Source: Novosphingobium sp. UBA1948
GTDB taxonomy: Bacteria; Pseudomonadota; Alphaproteobacteria; Sphingomonadales; Sphingomonadaceae
Assembly (NCBI GenBank): GCA_002336765.1
Contig: DDES01000189.1
Span: 1-9,321 of the forward strand
Direction of reading: 5' to 3'
DNA: 9,321 nt
Shown here: positions 1-5,720 of the stretch, piece by piece
Numbering within the stretch: the stretch's first letter is position 1
How the letters are laid out: each line of letters begins with the position of its first letter
Made by a program: the position numbers and the translations under genes
Notes under the pieces: model-generated
Database searches by the model: none
The model's input: the letters and a program-made list of their open reading frames with translations, nothing else
What the model was told of the DNA's origin: nothing

Positions 1-227
1 GTCAGCATCGGCAAGCCGATACGCACCGCCGGATCGGCATAGAAGGCCCCGGGCCTGGCCAGTTGATCGAGCGCCGAATCCGATGCCTTGCCCAGCAAAC
101 CGCCCAGACCGGACCCCAGCGAGAGCGCGCCCAGCCCCGCCGCATCCGCCCCGCTGGCGGTAAAGCCCGCCACCACGCAAGCCCCCAGCGAACCGATCAT
201 CAGCCGCCGCGACACTGTCTCCGTCAT
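1..227 (-). CDS. DUF4197 domain-containing exported protein (partial, 3' end outside window)
   Basis: Only the first 75 residues are present; the frame is open to the left edge. The start is the ATG at 227, preceded by a strong AAGGAGG ribosome site about 5 bases upstream. The N-terminus (MTETVSRRLMIG) has a twin-arginine pair before a hydrophobic run to about residue 29, so it is probably exported, perhaps by Tat. Cys17 follows Leu-Gly-Ala, so a lipoprotein signal cannot be excluded. Residues 44-74 (LLGKASDSALDQLARPGAFY, then ADPAVRIGLP) match my recollection of the beginning of DUF4197 proteins, periplasmic proteins of unknown function usually well over 200 residues long. The gene starts 26 bases after the beta-helix gene on the same strand, so the two probably share a transcript. 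The family call rests on this short stretch. Biochemical role is unknown. Confidence 0.75.
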   Translation of the reverse strand, partial: MTETVSRRLMIGSLGACVVAGFTASGADAAGLGALSLGSGLGGLLGKASDSALDQLARPGAFYADPAVRIGLPML

Positions 228-232
228 AACCC

Positions 233-239
233 CCTCCTT
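233..239 (-). promoter_or_regulatory. Ribosome binding site of the DUF4197 gene
   Basis: The minus strand reads AAGGAGG, close to a full anti-16S complement, about 5 bases before the ATG at 227. It lies in the 26-base gap after the beta-helix stop codon. It fixes the start of the truncated gene and shows that this gene can initiate independently on a shared mRNA. Confidence 0.7.
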
Positions 240-253
240 GCCCCTGCAGACCG

Positions 254-1015
254 TCAGTTCAGCGGCACGGCGATCAACGCATCGCCATTGGTGATGACAT
301 TCGTACCATAGGAACGCCCCGTCGCGCCGCTCAACAGGCGCACCGCGCCGGCCGATCCCAGAATCGTGCTGCCCGAGACCAGCAGATCGGAACCGGCAGC
401 ATCCAGATAGACGCCCGCAACGGCATTGGCGACCAGTTTGCTATCGAGCATCTTGATCTTGAGCTGCCCGCCATTGATCCCCAGCGAGCGGATGCCATAG
501 CTCGAACTGCCATAAATCATGGTGTCGATCAGGGTCAGGCGGATGGTCGCCGGCCCCTGCGCGTCGATGGCGGTGGAGTAGCCCGCAAACAGACAATTGC
601 TCACCAGCACATCGCTGCCCGACCACAGGTTCAGGCCGGTGGTGTAGCCGGTCGAACCATCGCCGGTCTTGCCGCTGAAAGCGATATTGTCGAACATCAC
701 CCGTTCGCCGCTGGCGGCGGCCACCGTGATCGAATTGACCGTCGGCTTGATACCGGCGCCGCGGATGATGAGCGATTTGTTGACCGTGCCGCCCGCATAA
801 TTGCCACCATCCAGCATGACGACCTCGCCTCCGGCGCTGACCTGCGCCGCGGCAAAGGCGATGGTAGCGCAGGGCGCGGCAAAGGTGCAGGATCCGCTGT
901 CGCTGCCGCCCTGCGCCAGCCATGCGCGCGCCACATTGGCCGAGGCGGGCGCAGCCAGCCCCAGCGCGGCAGCACAAGCCATCAAACCAAGAGTGGTACG
1001 GGTTTGAAACAGCAT
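254..1015 (-). CDS. Secreted right-handed parallel beta-helix protein
   Basis: A 253-residue protein. The chosen start is the ATG at 1015, because it has an AAAGGGG ribosome site a few bases upstream and opens directly into a signal peptide (MLFQTRTTLGLMACAAALGL, cleavage likely after Ala-Ser-Ala at residue 26). An upstream in-frame start at 1069 would add 18 arginine-rich residues and spoil the signal. After cleavage, residues 28-70 resemble the opening of small pectate-lyase-fold proteins: an aromatic strand (ARAWLAQ), a paired Cys43/Cys49 (SCTFAAPC), then SAGGEVVMLDGGNYAGG. From about residue 80 to 235 there are short beta-rungs (SLIIRGAG, SDVLVSNCLF, SDLLVSGSTI) typical of right-handed beta-helix repeats. 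Such folds often bind or cleave polysaccharide, but many have no known activity, and I see no definite catalytic signature. Cys141 is a third cysteine in the mature protein. Confidence 0.75.
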   Translation of the reverse strand: MLFQTRTTLGLMACAAALGLAAPASANVARAWLAQGGSDSGSCTFAAPCATIAFAAAQVSAGGEVVMLDGGNYAGGTVNKSLIIRGAGIKPTVNSITVAAASGERVMFDNIAFSGKTGDGSTGYTTGLNLWSGSDVLVSNCLFAGYSTAIDAQGPATIRLTLIDTMIYGSSSYGIRSLGINGGQLKIKMLDSKLVANAVAGVYLDAAGSDLLVSGSTILGSAGAVRLLSGATGRSYGTNVITNGDALIAVPLN

Positions 1016-1066
1016 GCAAATCCCCTTTCCAGCGGCAGCGCGACGCGGCGCTGCGATCCGGTAATG

Positions 1067-1104
1067 CACCTAACACGCACACCCCTTCCTTTCAACGCTG
1101 TCAA
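1067..1104 (-). promoter_or_regulatory. Possible promoter of the beta-helix / DUF4197 unit
   Basis: On the minus strand this region holds a perfect TTGACA (1104-1099) and, three bases further on, TTGAAA (1095-1090). TTGAAA is followed after 17 bases by TAGGTG (1072-1067), a poor -10 match. No good -10 lies at the right distance from TTGACA. The position, about 50-90 bases ahead of the ATG at 1015, is sensible for a promoter. The weak -10 keeps confidence low. Confidence 0.35.
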
Positions 1105-1111
1105 CAAGCCC

Positions 1112-1140
1112 TTGCGGCGGATCGCGCGGAACTCTAGTCT
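1112..1140 (+). promoter_or_regulatory. Weak candidate promoter of the M16 peptidase gene
   Basis: TTGCGG (1112-1117) and TAGTCT (1135-1140) are separated by 17 bases and lie about 27 bases before the ATG at 1167. The -10 matches consensus at only three of six positions. The location is right because this gene is divergent from the beta-helix gene and must be transcribed from the 1016-1166 gap. The exact element is uncertain. Confidence 0.2.
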
Positions 1141-1166
1141 GGCCTAATCCATTGACAGGAAACACC

Positions 1167-4061
1167 ATGCGACAGATTTCCGCTGCCCCCCTGCTGGCGA
1201 TTGCGCTTGTTCTGGGCGCCCAGAACGCCCCCCTCCTCGCCCAGAGCCAGACCGCGCCTGTGGCCGCGCCACAGGTCGCGCCGCAGGTCGCACCTCTGGC
1301 CGATCTGGTGAAGAAGGTCGATATTCCCTACACCAGCTTCAAGCTGAAGAACGGGCTGACAGTGATCGTCCACACCGATCGCAAGGCGCCGATCGTGGGC
1401 GTCACCACCTATTACCGCGTGGGATCGAAGCACGAGCCGCGCGGCCGCACCGGCTTTGCCCATCTCTATGAACACCTGTTCTTCGGCGGCAGCGAGAATG
1501 TGCCCAATTTCGACAAGCCGCTGGAGGCTGCCGGTTCGACCAGCACCAATGGCAGCACGTGGTATGACCGCACCAATTATGTCGAAACCGTGCCCACCGG
1601 CGCGTTGCCGCTGGCGCTGTTCGTGGAAAGCGACCGCATGGGGCACCTGCTCGGCGCCGTGTCGCAGGACAAGCTGGATAAACAGCGCGGCGTTGTCCAG
1701 AACGAGAAGCGGCAGGGCGACAACAATCCCTATGCGCTGACCCGCTATGCGCTGTCGGAAGGGCTGTTCCCCGTCGGCCACCCCTATCGCCACCAGACCA
1801 TCGGCTCGATGGCCGATCTCGATGCGGCCAGCCTTGGCGATGTGCGCGCGTGGTTCCGCGACCATTATGCGCCGGGCAATGTCGTGCTGGTGCTCAGCGG
1901 CGATATTGACGCCGCCAAGGCGCGCCCGCTGGTCGAACGCTATTTCGGCGACATCCCTGCCGGGCCGCTGGTCAAGCCCGTGGTGGCCGAGCCGGTGACG
2001 CTCGCCGCGCCGGTCAGCCGCGAGATGAAGGATCAGGTGGCCACCACCCGCATCATCCGTGCGTGGAGCAGCCCGGGTCTCAACCACAAGGATGCCGCCG
2101 CGCTGGATGTGGGCATGAGCGTGCTGGGCGGGCTGGCCTCCTCGCGGCTCGACAATGCGCTGGTGCGCGGCCAGCAACTGGCGGTGAATGTCAGCGCCGA
2201 TGCGCAGACTTTTGAACAGGTGGGCATGCTGGAGATCAGCATGGACATCAAGCCGGGGGTGGACCGCGCCACGGCAGAGGCCGCGCTCGACGCCGAGATC
2301 GCCCGCTATCTGGCCGAGGGTCCCAGCGCCGACGAGGTGCAGCGCGCCGCGACCAAGGCGGTCTCGGGCGAGATCGGTGCGCTCGAAGTGGTCGGCGGCT
2401 TTGGCGGCAAGGGTACAACGCTGGCCGAAGGGCTGCTCTATTCGGGCGATGCGGCGGCCTACAAGAAGCAACTGGCGGACCTTGCCAGCGTGACCCCCGC
2501 GCAGGTGAAGGATGCGCTGAACCGCTGGATGGGGCGCCCTGCCTATCGTCTGGCGGTGGTGCCGGGTGAACGCACCGAGAAGGGCGAGCAGATGGGCGGC
2601 TGGGGCGACGAGGCCACCACCCCCGCTCCCAAGCCCGATGCCAAGAAGCCGGTGCCCGCGATCAAGAAATCCGCCCCGCGCAAGGCGCCGCCGGTGGCGC
2701 CGGTGGGCGATCTCGCCTTCCCCGCGCTGGAGCGCGCGACCCTGTCCAACGGGCTGCCCGTGGTGCTGGCGCGGCGGACGGCGGTGCCCAAGGTGCTGGT
2801 CAACATCAGCTTTGACGCGGGGATCGCCGCCGACAAGGCGGGCATTTCCGGCACACAGGGCCTGATGCTCGCCATGCTGAAGGAAGGCACCGTGGCCGAG
2901 GCCAGCGGCGGCATCAGCCGCAACGCGACGCAGGTGCTCGAGGAAGAGGAGCGCCTCGGCGCCAGCATCGACACGTCCGCCAGCATGGACACCACCGCCA
3001 TCGGCCTCACCGCGCTCACCGCCAATCTGGCGCCCTCGCTGGCGCTGATGAGCGATGTGCTGCGCCATCCCGCCTTTGCCCCTGCCGAGGTGGAGCGGGT
3101 CAAGGCCCAGCGGCTGGCCCGTCTGGCGCAAACCCTGGCCAATCCGCAGGGCATTGCGGTGCGCGCGATCAACCCCGTGCTGTTTGGCGATGCCCATCCC
3201 TATGGGCTGGCCGCCGATGGTCTGGGCAGCGAGGCAAGCCTGAAATCGCTGACGCCGGAAAGTTTGCGCGCCGCGCATGGCGCATGGCTGCGCCCCGATC
3301 TGGCGCGCATCACCGTGGTGGGCGATATCACCATGGGCGAATTGCTGCCCCAGCTTGAAAAGGCCTTCGGTGCTTGGGCTCCCCCCGCCACGCCCAAGCC
3401 GGTGAAGGCGCTGGATGCCGCCATCCCCGCGCCGCGCCCGCGCATCGTGCTGATCGATCGCCCCAATTCGCCGCAGTCGGTGATCGTGGGTGGTCGCGTG
3501 CTGCCCATCACCGGCAAGACGCCGAATATGGAAGCGCTGGAACTGGCCAATGAAGTGATGGGCGCGGGCTTCCTCAGCCGCCTCAATCAGGACATCCGCG
3601 AGGAGAAGAGCTGGTCCTATGGCGTGCAGACCGTGCTACGCCAACCGATGGGGCCGCGCACGCTGCTGGTCTTCGCCCCCGTGCAGACCGACCGCACCGG
3701 CGATTCCATCAAGGCCATCGTGGCCGACATGAAAGCCCTGCCCGCCACCAAGCCTGCCACGCGCGAGGAGGTGCAGCGTGTGACCGACGGCAATATCCGC
3801 GGATTGCCCAACCAGTTCGAGACCAACGGGCAGGTGCTGGGCGCGGTGGTGCAGAACATCCGCCTTGGCCGCCCCGACGACTATTACGTCAAGCTGCCGC
3901 AGACCTATCGCAAGATCGACGGCAAGGCGCTCGACGCGATGGCCAAGACCTATCTCCAGCCCGAAGGCCTGACCTTTGTGGTGGTGGGCGACCGCGCCAA
4001 GGTCGAGCCGCAGTTGAAGTCGGTCGGCCTGCCGGTGGAAGTGGCCGGTTTGCCGAAGTAG
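1167..4061 (+). CDS. Exported M16 family zinc metallopeptidase (two tandem M16 units)
   Basis: A 964-residue protein. The ATG at 1167 is preferred over the TTG at 1152 because it has an AGGAAA ribosome site and begins a signal peptide (MRQISAAPLLAIALVLGAQ, hydrophobic to about residue 30). It should therefore act in the periplasm or outside the cell. The first M16 unit begins near residue 58. It carries the inverted zinc motif HLYEH at residues 99-103, with a downstream glutamate (NEKRQ, Glu180) 76 residues after His103, the expected third zinc ligand. A Pro/Lys/Ala-rich linker spans about residues 484-514. The second unit starts near residue 526, and TQGLMLAML stands where HxxEH would be, so it is catalytically dead. 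It retains the Arg-Tyr pattern (REEKSWSYG, Arg811 and Tyr818) that completes the active cavity in other M16 enzymes. Length and layout fit insulinase/pitrilysin-type single-chain proteases, which degrade short peptides. The natural substrate is unknown. Confidence 0.9.
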   Translation: MRQISAAPLLAIALVLGAQNAPLLAQSQTAPVAAPQVAPQVAPLADLVKKVDIPYTSFKLKNGLTVIVHTDRKAPIVGVTTYYRVGSKHEPRGRTGFAHLYEHLFFGGSENVPNFDKPLEAAGSTSTNGSTWYDRTNYVETVPTGALPLALFVESDRMGHLLGAVSQDKLDKQRGVVQNEKRQGDNNPYALTRYALSEGLFPVGHPYRHQTIGSMADLDAASLGDVRAWFRDHYAPGNVVLVLSGDIDAAKARPLVERYFGDIPAGPLVKPVVAEPVTLAAPVSREMKDQVATTRIIRAWSSPGLNHKDAAALDVGMSVLGGLASSRLDNALVRGQQLAVNVSADAQTFEQVGMLEISMDIKPGVDRATAEAALDAEIARYLAEGPSADEVQRAATKAVSGEIGALEVVGGFGGKGTTLAEGLLYSGDAAAYKKQLADLASVTPAQVKDALNRWMGRPAYRLAVVPGERTEKGEQMGGWGDEATTPAPKPDAKKPVPAIKKSAPRKAPPVAPVGDLAFPALERATLSNGLPVVLARRTAVPKVLVNISFDAGIAADKAGISGTQGLMLAMLKEGTVAEASGGISRNATQVLEEEERLGASIDTSASMDTTAIGLTALTANLAPSLALMSDVLRHPAFAPAEVERVKAQRLARLAQTLANPQGIAVRAINPVLFGDAHPYGLAADGLGSEASLKSLTPESLRAAHGAWLRPDLARITVVGDITMGELLPQLEKAFGAWAPPATPKPVKALDAAIPAPRPRIVLIDRPNSPQSVIVGGRVLPITGKTPNMEALELANEVMGAGFLSRLNQDIREEKSWSYGVQTVLRQPMGPRTLLVFAPVQTDRTGDSIKAIVADMKALPATKPATREEVQRVTDGNIRGLPNQFETNGQVLGAVVQNIRLGRPDDYYVKLPQTYRKIDGKALDAMAKTYLQPEGLTFVVVGDRAKVEPQLKSVGLPVEVAGLPK

Positions 4062-4067
4062 GGCCTA

Positions 4068-4097
4068 CGGGCGGAGGGCTTTTCGGCCTTCCGCCCG
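4068..4097 (+). terminator. Hairpin terminator in the convergent gap after the M16 gene
   Basis: A 12-base-pair stem (CGGGCGGAGGGC against GCCTTCCGCCCG, with one G-T pair) and a TTTTCG loop begin seven bases after the M16 stop codon. The plus side has only a short TTTT about ten bases later and the minus side has no T-run, so it is not a textbook intrinsic terminator. Sitting between converging genes, it may serve both strands as a stop or as 3'-end protection. Confidence 0.5.
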
Positions 4098-4106
4098 CGC
4101 CGCGTT

Positions 4107-5015
4107 TTACAGCTTCGGTTTCTGGCGGCTGGTAATCAGCGGATCGGGCAATTCCTGCCCCGTCCGCGCGTCCACCACCTTGTCGCGATGATAGGCCAGC
4201 ACGCCGGGAATGGCGCCGACACGGCCGACGAACACGCCATAGTAATTGTTGATCTTGCGATAGGCATGAAGCTCGGCCGGAACCACATCCCAGCCTTGCG
4301 GCAGACCCGCGACACCGGCTGTCGGCCCCTTGGCGCGCAGCTTTTCCAGCAGCTTCACATCCGCCGGCTTGCCCGTCATCGCGACCGTACGCGGATCGAT
4401 CTCGGTCTGCTGGTTGAGCGTGTTGCCCAGATCGGTCACCACCCCGGGTTTCACCTCGAAGGCCACGGTGCCCATGCAGGTGCAGGCCCCGATCAGCGCG
4501 CCCGAGGGCATCGGCATCAGTCCGCCATAATAGACATAGGTGCCCGGCTTGACCTCATGCAGATAGGTGAAGCTGTTGGCATCCTTGGCAAAGATGAACA
4601 TCGGCCCGATAGTGACCATGTCGCGCAACTCGGGCACCATGACGCCCAGCGTTTGCTCGGTAGGCTCGACCGGTTTGGCGGGTGCGGGCTGTTTCAACTG
4701 GGCCGCCGCTTTCACATCGGCCTCCCAGGTTTCCAGCGCGGAAGCATAGTGCTTCTTCGCCTTGGCCATCGCCTTGTCCACATCGGCGCGATAGGCCGCC
4801 ATCGTCCCGTCATCGGGCACGCGCAGGAAAGTGCCGAACACGCGCTGGTGATCGGACATGGCGATATAGCCGCGCGCGGGATCGAGCTTCTGGCTCGCAT
4901 CGGCCAGCTTCGTCTTCTCGATGGGCACCGGCTGTTTGGGCTTGTCGGCGGCATGCGCCGGTTGCAGCGCGGTGGCCAGCATCAGGGCCGGCGCGATCAT
5001 GGCGAGGCGCTTCAC
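4107..5015 (-). CDS. Secreted protein of unknown function with a CxC motif
   Basis: A 302-residue protein. The start is the GTG at 5015, whose bases overlap the upstream stop codon (GTGA), with AAGGAG eight bases before it inside the previous gene. The same frame stays open another 117 codons upstream, but that stretch is a shadow of the neighbour. The N-terminus is a signal peptide (MKRLAMIAPALMLATALQPA, then HAA, cleavage near residue 23). Residues 71-120 are Lys/Ala-rich and probably helical, ending in a Pro/Lys stretch. Residues 137-198 look like a compact beta domain: IGPMFIFAKDANSFTYLHEV, PGTYVYYGG, then GACTCMGTVAFEVKPGVV. Cys178 and Cys180 are its only cysteines. The C-terminus has RVGAIPGVLAYHRDKVVD. 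I have a loose impression that similar proteins occur in other sphingomonads, but I cannot name a family or function. The tight coupling suggests it works with the upstream gene's product. Confidence 0.8.
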   Translation of the reverse strand: MKRLAMIAPALMLATALQPAHAADKPKQPVPIEKTKLADASQKLDPARGYIAMSDHQRVFGTFLRVPDDGTMAAYRADVDKAMAKAKKHYASALETWEADVKAAAQLKQPAPAKPVEPTEQTLGVMVPELRDMVTIGPMFIFAKDANSFTYLHEVKPGTYVYYGGLMPMPSGALIGACTCMGTVAFEVKPGVVTDLGNTLNQQTEIDPRTVAMTGKPADVKLLEKLRAKGPTAGVAGLPQGWDVVPAELHAYRKINNYYGVFVGRVGAIPGVLAYHRDKVVDARTGQELPDPLITSRQKPKL

Positions 5016-5025
5016 TGGCCCAACT
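5012..5025 (-). promoter_or_regulatory. Overlapping stop/start (GTGA) with embedded ribosome site, translational coupling
   Basis: The minus strand reads AAGGAG, then eight bases, then GTGA, where GTG starts the 302-residue protein and TGA ends the 193-residue protein. This arrangement usually lets ribosomes finishing the first gene start the second, keeping the two products in fixed ratio. It also decides the GTG start over a longer upstream reading. Confidence 0.7.
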
Positions 5026-5593
5026 CCTTCGTTGCGGGTTTGGGGCCGGACGCCACCATCGCCTGCTGCGTCAGCGCGACAAGGCGCACCTCTTCCTTCT
5101 TGCGGCCATTGCCTTCCTCGAAATGGAAGTTGTCCCACAGATCCTTGCTCAGGCCGTAGCGCTGATAGCCCTTCCAGCCCATGCAATTGCGCATGTTGAC
5201 GCGATATTGGGCGCGGCGCTGGGCCGAACCGAAAATGGCATCGGCCGCCGCCGCGCCGATCGCGCCGCCCACACCGCCCGCCAAGCCATATTGCACGATC
5301 ATCTGCGTCTGCAGCATCTGGTCGCCGCCCAGATAGATGCTCGATCCGCTCGACAGGGCATCGCATTCGGTGATGTCCGCCTTGGCCTCGTCCAGCGTGT
5401 TGGCGTCGCGGTGGAAGTAGAAATATTTGTCATAGGTGGCCGCGATTTCGGGCGTCTCGACAAAATCCAGCCTGGGCATGGAAGGCACGGGGGCTGACGG
5501 GGGCGTGCCCCCCTGCTCCTGCGCGGCGACCGGCGCCGCAACCCATCCCAACGCGAGAGCGACCATCGCCCCGCGTGCATAATAACGCATCAT
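5012..5593 (-). CDS. Small secreted or envelope protein of unknown function with a glycine-zipper-like segment
   Basis: A 193-residue protein. Two consecutive ATGs (5593 and 5590) follow a GGGGG ribosome site; either could be used. Starting further upstream at 5632 would add a non-signal leader without a clear ribosome site. Residues 1-23 form a signal peptide ending Val-Ala-Ala before Gln24, followed by a Pro-rich linker to about residue 40. Residues 102-121 (YGLAGGVGGAIGAAAADAIF) are a glycine/alanine-rich hydrophobic stretch resembling glycine-zipper segments of small envelope proteins. Just after it comes NMRNCMGWKGYQRYGL (Cys137, with Cys77 as possible disulfide partner). The C-terminus is charged. 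It is the first gene of a two-gene unit and overlaps the next gene by four bases. I do not recognise the family. Periplasmic or membrane-associated location is inferred from the signal peptide and glycine-rich segment. Confidence 0.8.
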   Translation of the reverse strand: MMRYYARGAMVALALGWVAAPVAAQEQGGTPPSAPVPSMPRLDFVETPEIAATYDKYFYFHRDANTLDEAKADITECDALSSGSSIYLGGDQMLQTQMIVQYGLAGGVGGAIGAAAADAIFGSAQRRAQYRVNMRNCMGWKGYQRYGLSKDLWDNFHFEEGNGRKKEEVRLVALTQQAMVASGPKPATKELGQ

Positions 5594-5619
5594 TTCTATG
5601 CCCCCGTTTGATCCGAGGC

Positions 5620-5645
5620 CACAATAAAACACAGAAATTACAAGG
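5620..5645 (-). promoter_or_regulatory. A/T-rich patch, possible promoter of the secreted pair
   Basis: This short patch is clearly richer in A and T than its surroundings. It contains TATTGT on the minus strand (5626-5621), a four-of-six -10 match, placed to give a leader of about 20 bases before the ATG at 5593. No convincing -35 lies 16-18 bases upstream. It sits just downstream of the gatB terminator, where a new promoter would be expected. The remainder of 5594-5720 holds only that terminator. Confidence 0.3.
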
Positions 5646-5660
5646 CTGCTACGGCCCGCA

Positions 5661-5698
5661 AAAGCAAAAAGGGGGCAAAACTTTCCAGCTTCGCCCCC
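5661..5698 (-). terminator. Rho-independent terminator of gatB
   Basis: Read on the minus strand, GGGGGCGAAGC and GTTTTGCCCCC form an 11-base-pair stem (two G-U pairs in RNA) with a TGGAAA loop, followed directly by TTTTTGCTTT. It starts about 20 bases after the gatB stop codon. The strong GC base and the U-run make it a textbook intrinsic terminator. It separates gatB transcription from the secreted pair downstream. Confidence 0.85.
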
Positions 5699-5720
5699 TC
5701 TTCAATCAGACCGGCGGGTC

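Noticed and set aside
1016..1069. Longer start for the beta-helix protein at 1069
   Set aside because: It would put an arginine-rich leader before the signal peptide, while the ATG at 1015 has its own ribosome site.
1152..1157. TTGACA as a -35 box or TTG start just before the M16 gene
   Set aside because: It lies only ten bases from the ATG, too close to drive that gene, and the same bases supply the AGGAAA ribosome site for the ATG at 1167.
1258..1302. Short repeated Gln-Val-Ala-Pro units after the M16 signal peptide
   Set aside because: Only two or three imperfect copies in a Pro/Ala-rich spacer following the signal peptide; normal for exported proteins and not a functional repeat.
1134..3278. 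A 714-codon open frame on the minus strand antisense to the M16 gene
   Set aside because: Its translation is rich in His, Arg, Gly and Gln with no domain or ribosome site. It is the expected antisense shadow of a high-GC coding region with strong third-position G/C; the plus-strand frame has full M16 signatures.
4188..5159. A 323-codon plus-strand frame opposite the secreted pair
   Set aside because: His/Arg/Gly-rich shadow translation without recognisable features; both minus-strand genes have signal peptides, ribosome sites and a coupled junction.
5016..5366. N-terminal extension of the 302-residue secreted protein to position 5366
   Set aside because: The extension is arginine-rich, lies wholly inside the preceding gene in another frame, and would bury the signal peptide. 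The GTG at 5015 with AAGGAG is the better start.
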